Assembly: GCA_964470915.1 (NCBI GenBank)
Contig: CAYYEM010000026.1
Location: 1 to 23,836 of the forward strand
Direction: 5' to 3'
DNA from: CAYPXN01 sp964470915
GTDB lineage: Bacteria; UBA10199; JADFYH01
Length of the DNA: 23,836 nucleotides
Shown here: positions 23,138 through 23,836 of the stretch, piece by piece
Position numbering within the stretch: position 1 is the first letter of the stretch
Layout of the letters: every line of letters begins with the position of its first letter
The notes under the pieces: model-generated
Told to the model about the DNA's origin: nothing
The model's input: only the letters and a program-made list of their open reading frames with translations
Database searches by the model: none
Position numbers and translations under genes: made by a program

Positions 23138-23836
23138 AATTGGAAAAAATAAACCCACGGTTGTTGTTTTAGGAGCCCAATGGGGTGATGAAGGCAAAGG
23201 GAAGATTGTAGATCTTCTCACTGAGAATGCTGATGTGGTCGTGCGTTTTCAGGGTGGAAACAATGCGGGTCATACTCTGATTGTGAAGGGTGAAAAAACT
23301 ATTCTTCATTTGCTTCCTTCAGGTGTTTTACACAAGGGTAAAACCTGTTTAATTGGCAACGGGGTAGTAATTGATCCAGAAGTTCTTCTTTCAGAAATTG
23401 AAAAAATCAAACAACGTGGTTTTTTAAAACAAGATCGACAGTTTTTGATTTCAGATCGTGCTCATGTCATCATGCCTTACCATCGGTTAATTGATCAGCT
23501 GAGAGAAGTGGCTAAAGGAGAAGGTAAGATTGGAACTACTGGACGTGGAATTGGGCCTGCTTATGAAGATAAAATTGCGCGTCGTGGTATTCGAATGGGT
23601 GATTTGATTGATCCTGATTTGTTTCGTAAACGTCTTGAAGAAGTACTTCCCGAACATAATGCCTATATTACAAAAATTTTAGGCGGTTTGGCTTTTTCTT
23701 TTGATCAAATTTATTCTCGTTATTCCGAAATCGCAAAAACGCTTCAGAAACATGTATGTGACGCCTCACTTTTTTTAGATGAGCAGTTGAGCAAGAAAAA
23801 AAGAATTTTATTTGAAGGCGCTCAAGGAACTTCCCT
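23127..23836 (+). CDS. purA: Adenylosuccinate synthetase (3' end beyond window)
   Basis: PurA joins IMP and aspartate using GTP, the first committed step to AMP. The visible 236 codons include VLGAQWGDEGKGK with the P-loop (GDEGKGK, 20-26), NNAGHT with catalytic His, IGTTGRGIGPAYEDK and FEGAQGTS at the window edge. An in-frame TAA at 23112-23114 limits the start. The only usual start codon between it and the conserved VVVLGAQ is TTG at 23127, with AAAGG (23113-23117) 9 nt upstream; ATT at 23139 is the less likely alternative. The start overlaps serA by 11 bp, so translation is probably coupled. Confidence 0.95.
   Translation, partial: MPSKIGKNKPTVVVLGAQWGDEGKGKIVDLLTENADVVVRFQGGNNAGHTLIVKGEKTILHLLPSGVLHKGKTCLIGNGVVIDPEVLLSEIEKIKQRGFLKQDRQFLISDRAHVIMPYHRLIDQLREVAKGEGKIGTTGRGIGPAYEDKIARRGIRMGDLIDPDLFRKRLEEVLPEHNAYITKILGGLAFSFDQIYSRYSEIAKTLQKHVCDASLFLDEQLSKKKRILFEGAQGTS

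Noticed and set aside
1..23836. tRNA, rRNA, riboswitch, prophage or transposase genes
   Set aside because: No cloverleaf, conserved rRNA segment, T-box/Trp leader or transposase motif was recognised on either strand; detection by eye is limited.

Overview
The window is a gapped scaffold piece from an AT-rich, Gram-negative-type bacterium. Six gaps of exactly 100 N break it at 3779, 8763, 13785, 15314, 20276 and 21446, so they are placeholders, not measured lengths. Gene content (leuS near holA, an ECF sigma/anti-sigma pair, class V aminotransferase-serA-purA, full trp operon) fits a deltaproteobacterial or related candidate lineage. That placement is inference from gene content and repeat style; no rRNA or tRNA gene was seen. 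Many genes lack an obvious Shine-Dalgarno, while others are tightly overlapped and clearly translationally coupled.

Layout. 1-411: a mostly non-coding stretch with heptamer repeats, small hairpins, a doubtful small ORF and a cluster of TGTCCG/CGGACA dyads just before a GMC-family oxidoreductase (412-2349). 2340-3778 (minus): rsmE followed by a glycerophosphodiester phosphodiesterase, start/stop overlapped; rsmE runs into a gap. 3906-5865 (plus): Yip1-like membrane protein, ROK-family sugar kinase, and a small secreted six-cysteine protein. 5964-12591 (plus): complete tryptophan operon in the order trpE-G-D-C-F-B-A, covering every step from chorismate to tryptophan; trpD is interrupted by a gap. 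12604-13784: ECF sigma factor and its zinc-type anti-sigma factor, starting 12 nt after trpA. 13885-15313 and 15414-16238: internal part of leuS and C-terminal part of holA, both cut by gaps that must hide several hundred bases. 16233-18621 (minus): an M48 metalloprotease with an unusual C-terminal extension, then a P-loop kinase-like/dCMP deaminase fusion with a DnaA-box-bearing intergenic region in front of it. 18818-20023 (plus): argG, whose 3' end is inside a 146-bp tandem repeat. 20376-23836: class V aminotransferase, serA and the start of purA, a likely serine and purine biosynthesis operon.

Most of the identified genes are housekeeping genes. The unusual signal is the density of short, palindromic, dispersed repeats of several families. 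Some sit between operon genes (trpE/trpG, trpG/trpD). One supplies the stop codon of trpF. Two lie inside the leuS reading frame and add about 10 and 27 codons, which resembles the protein-coding palindromic elements known from Rickettsia. The second theme is two odd domain combinations, the kinase-like/dCMP deaminase and the M48/pseudopilin-like protein. I see no CRISPR array, defence system, prophage or transposase gene in this window.
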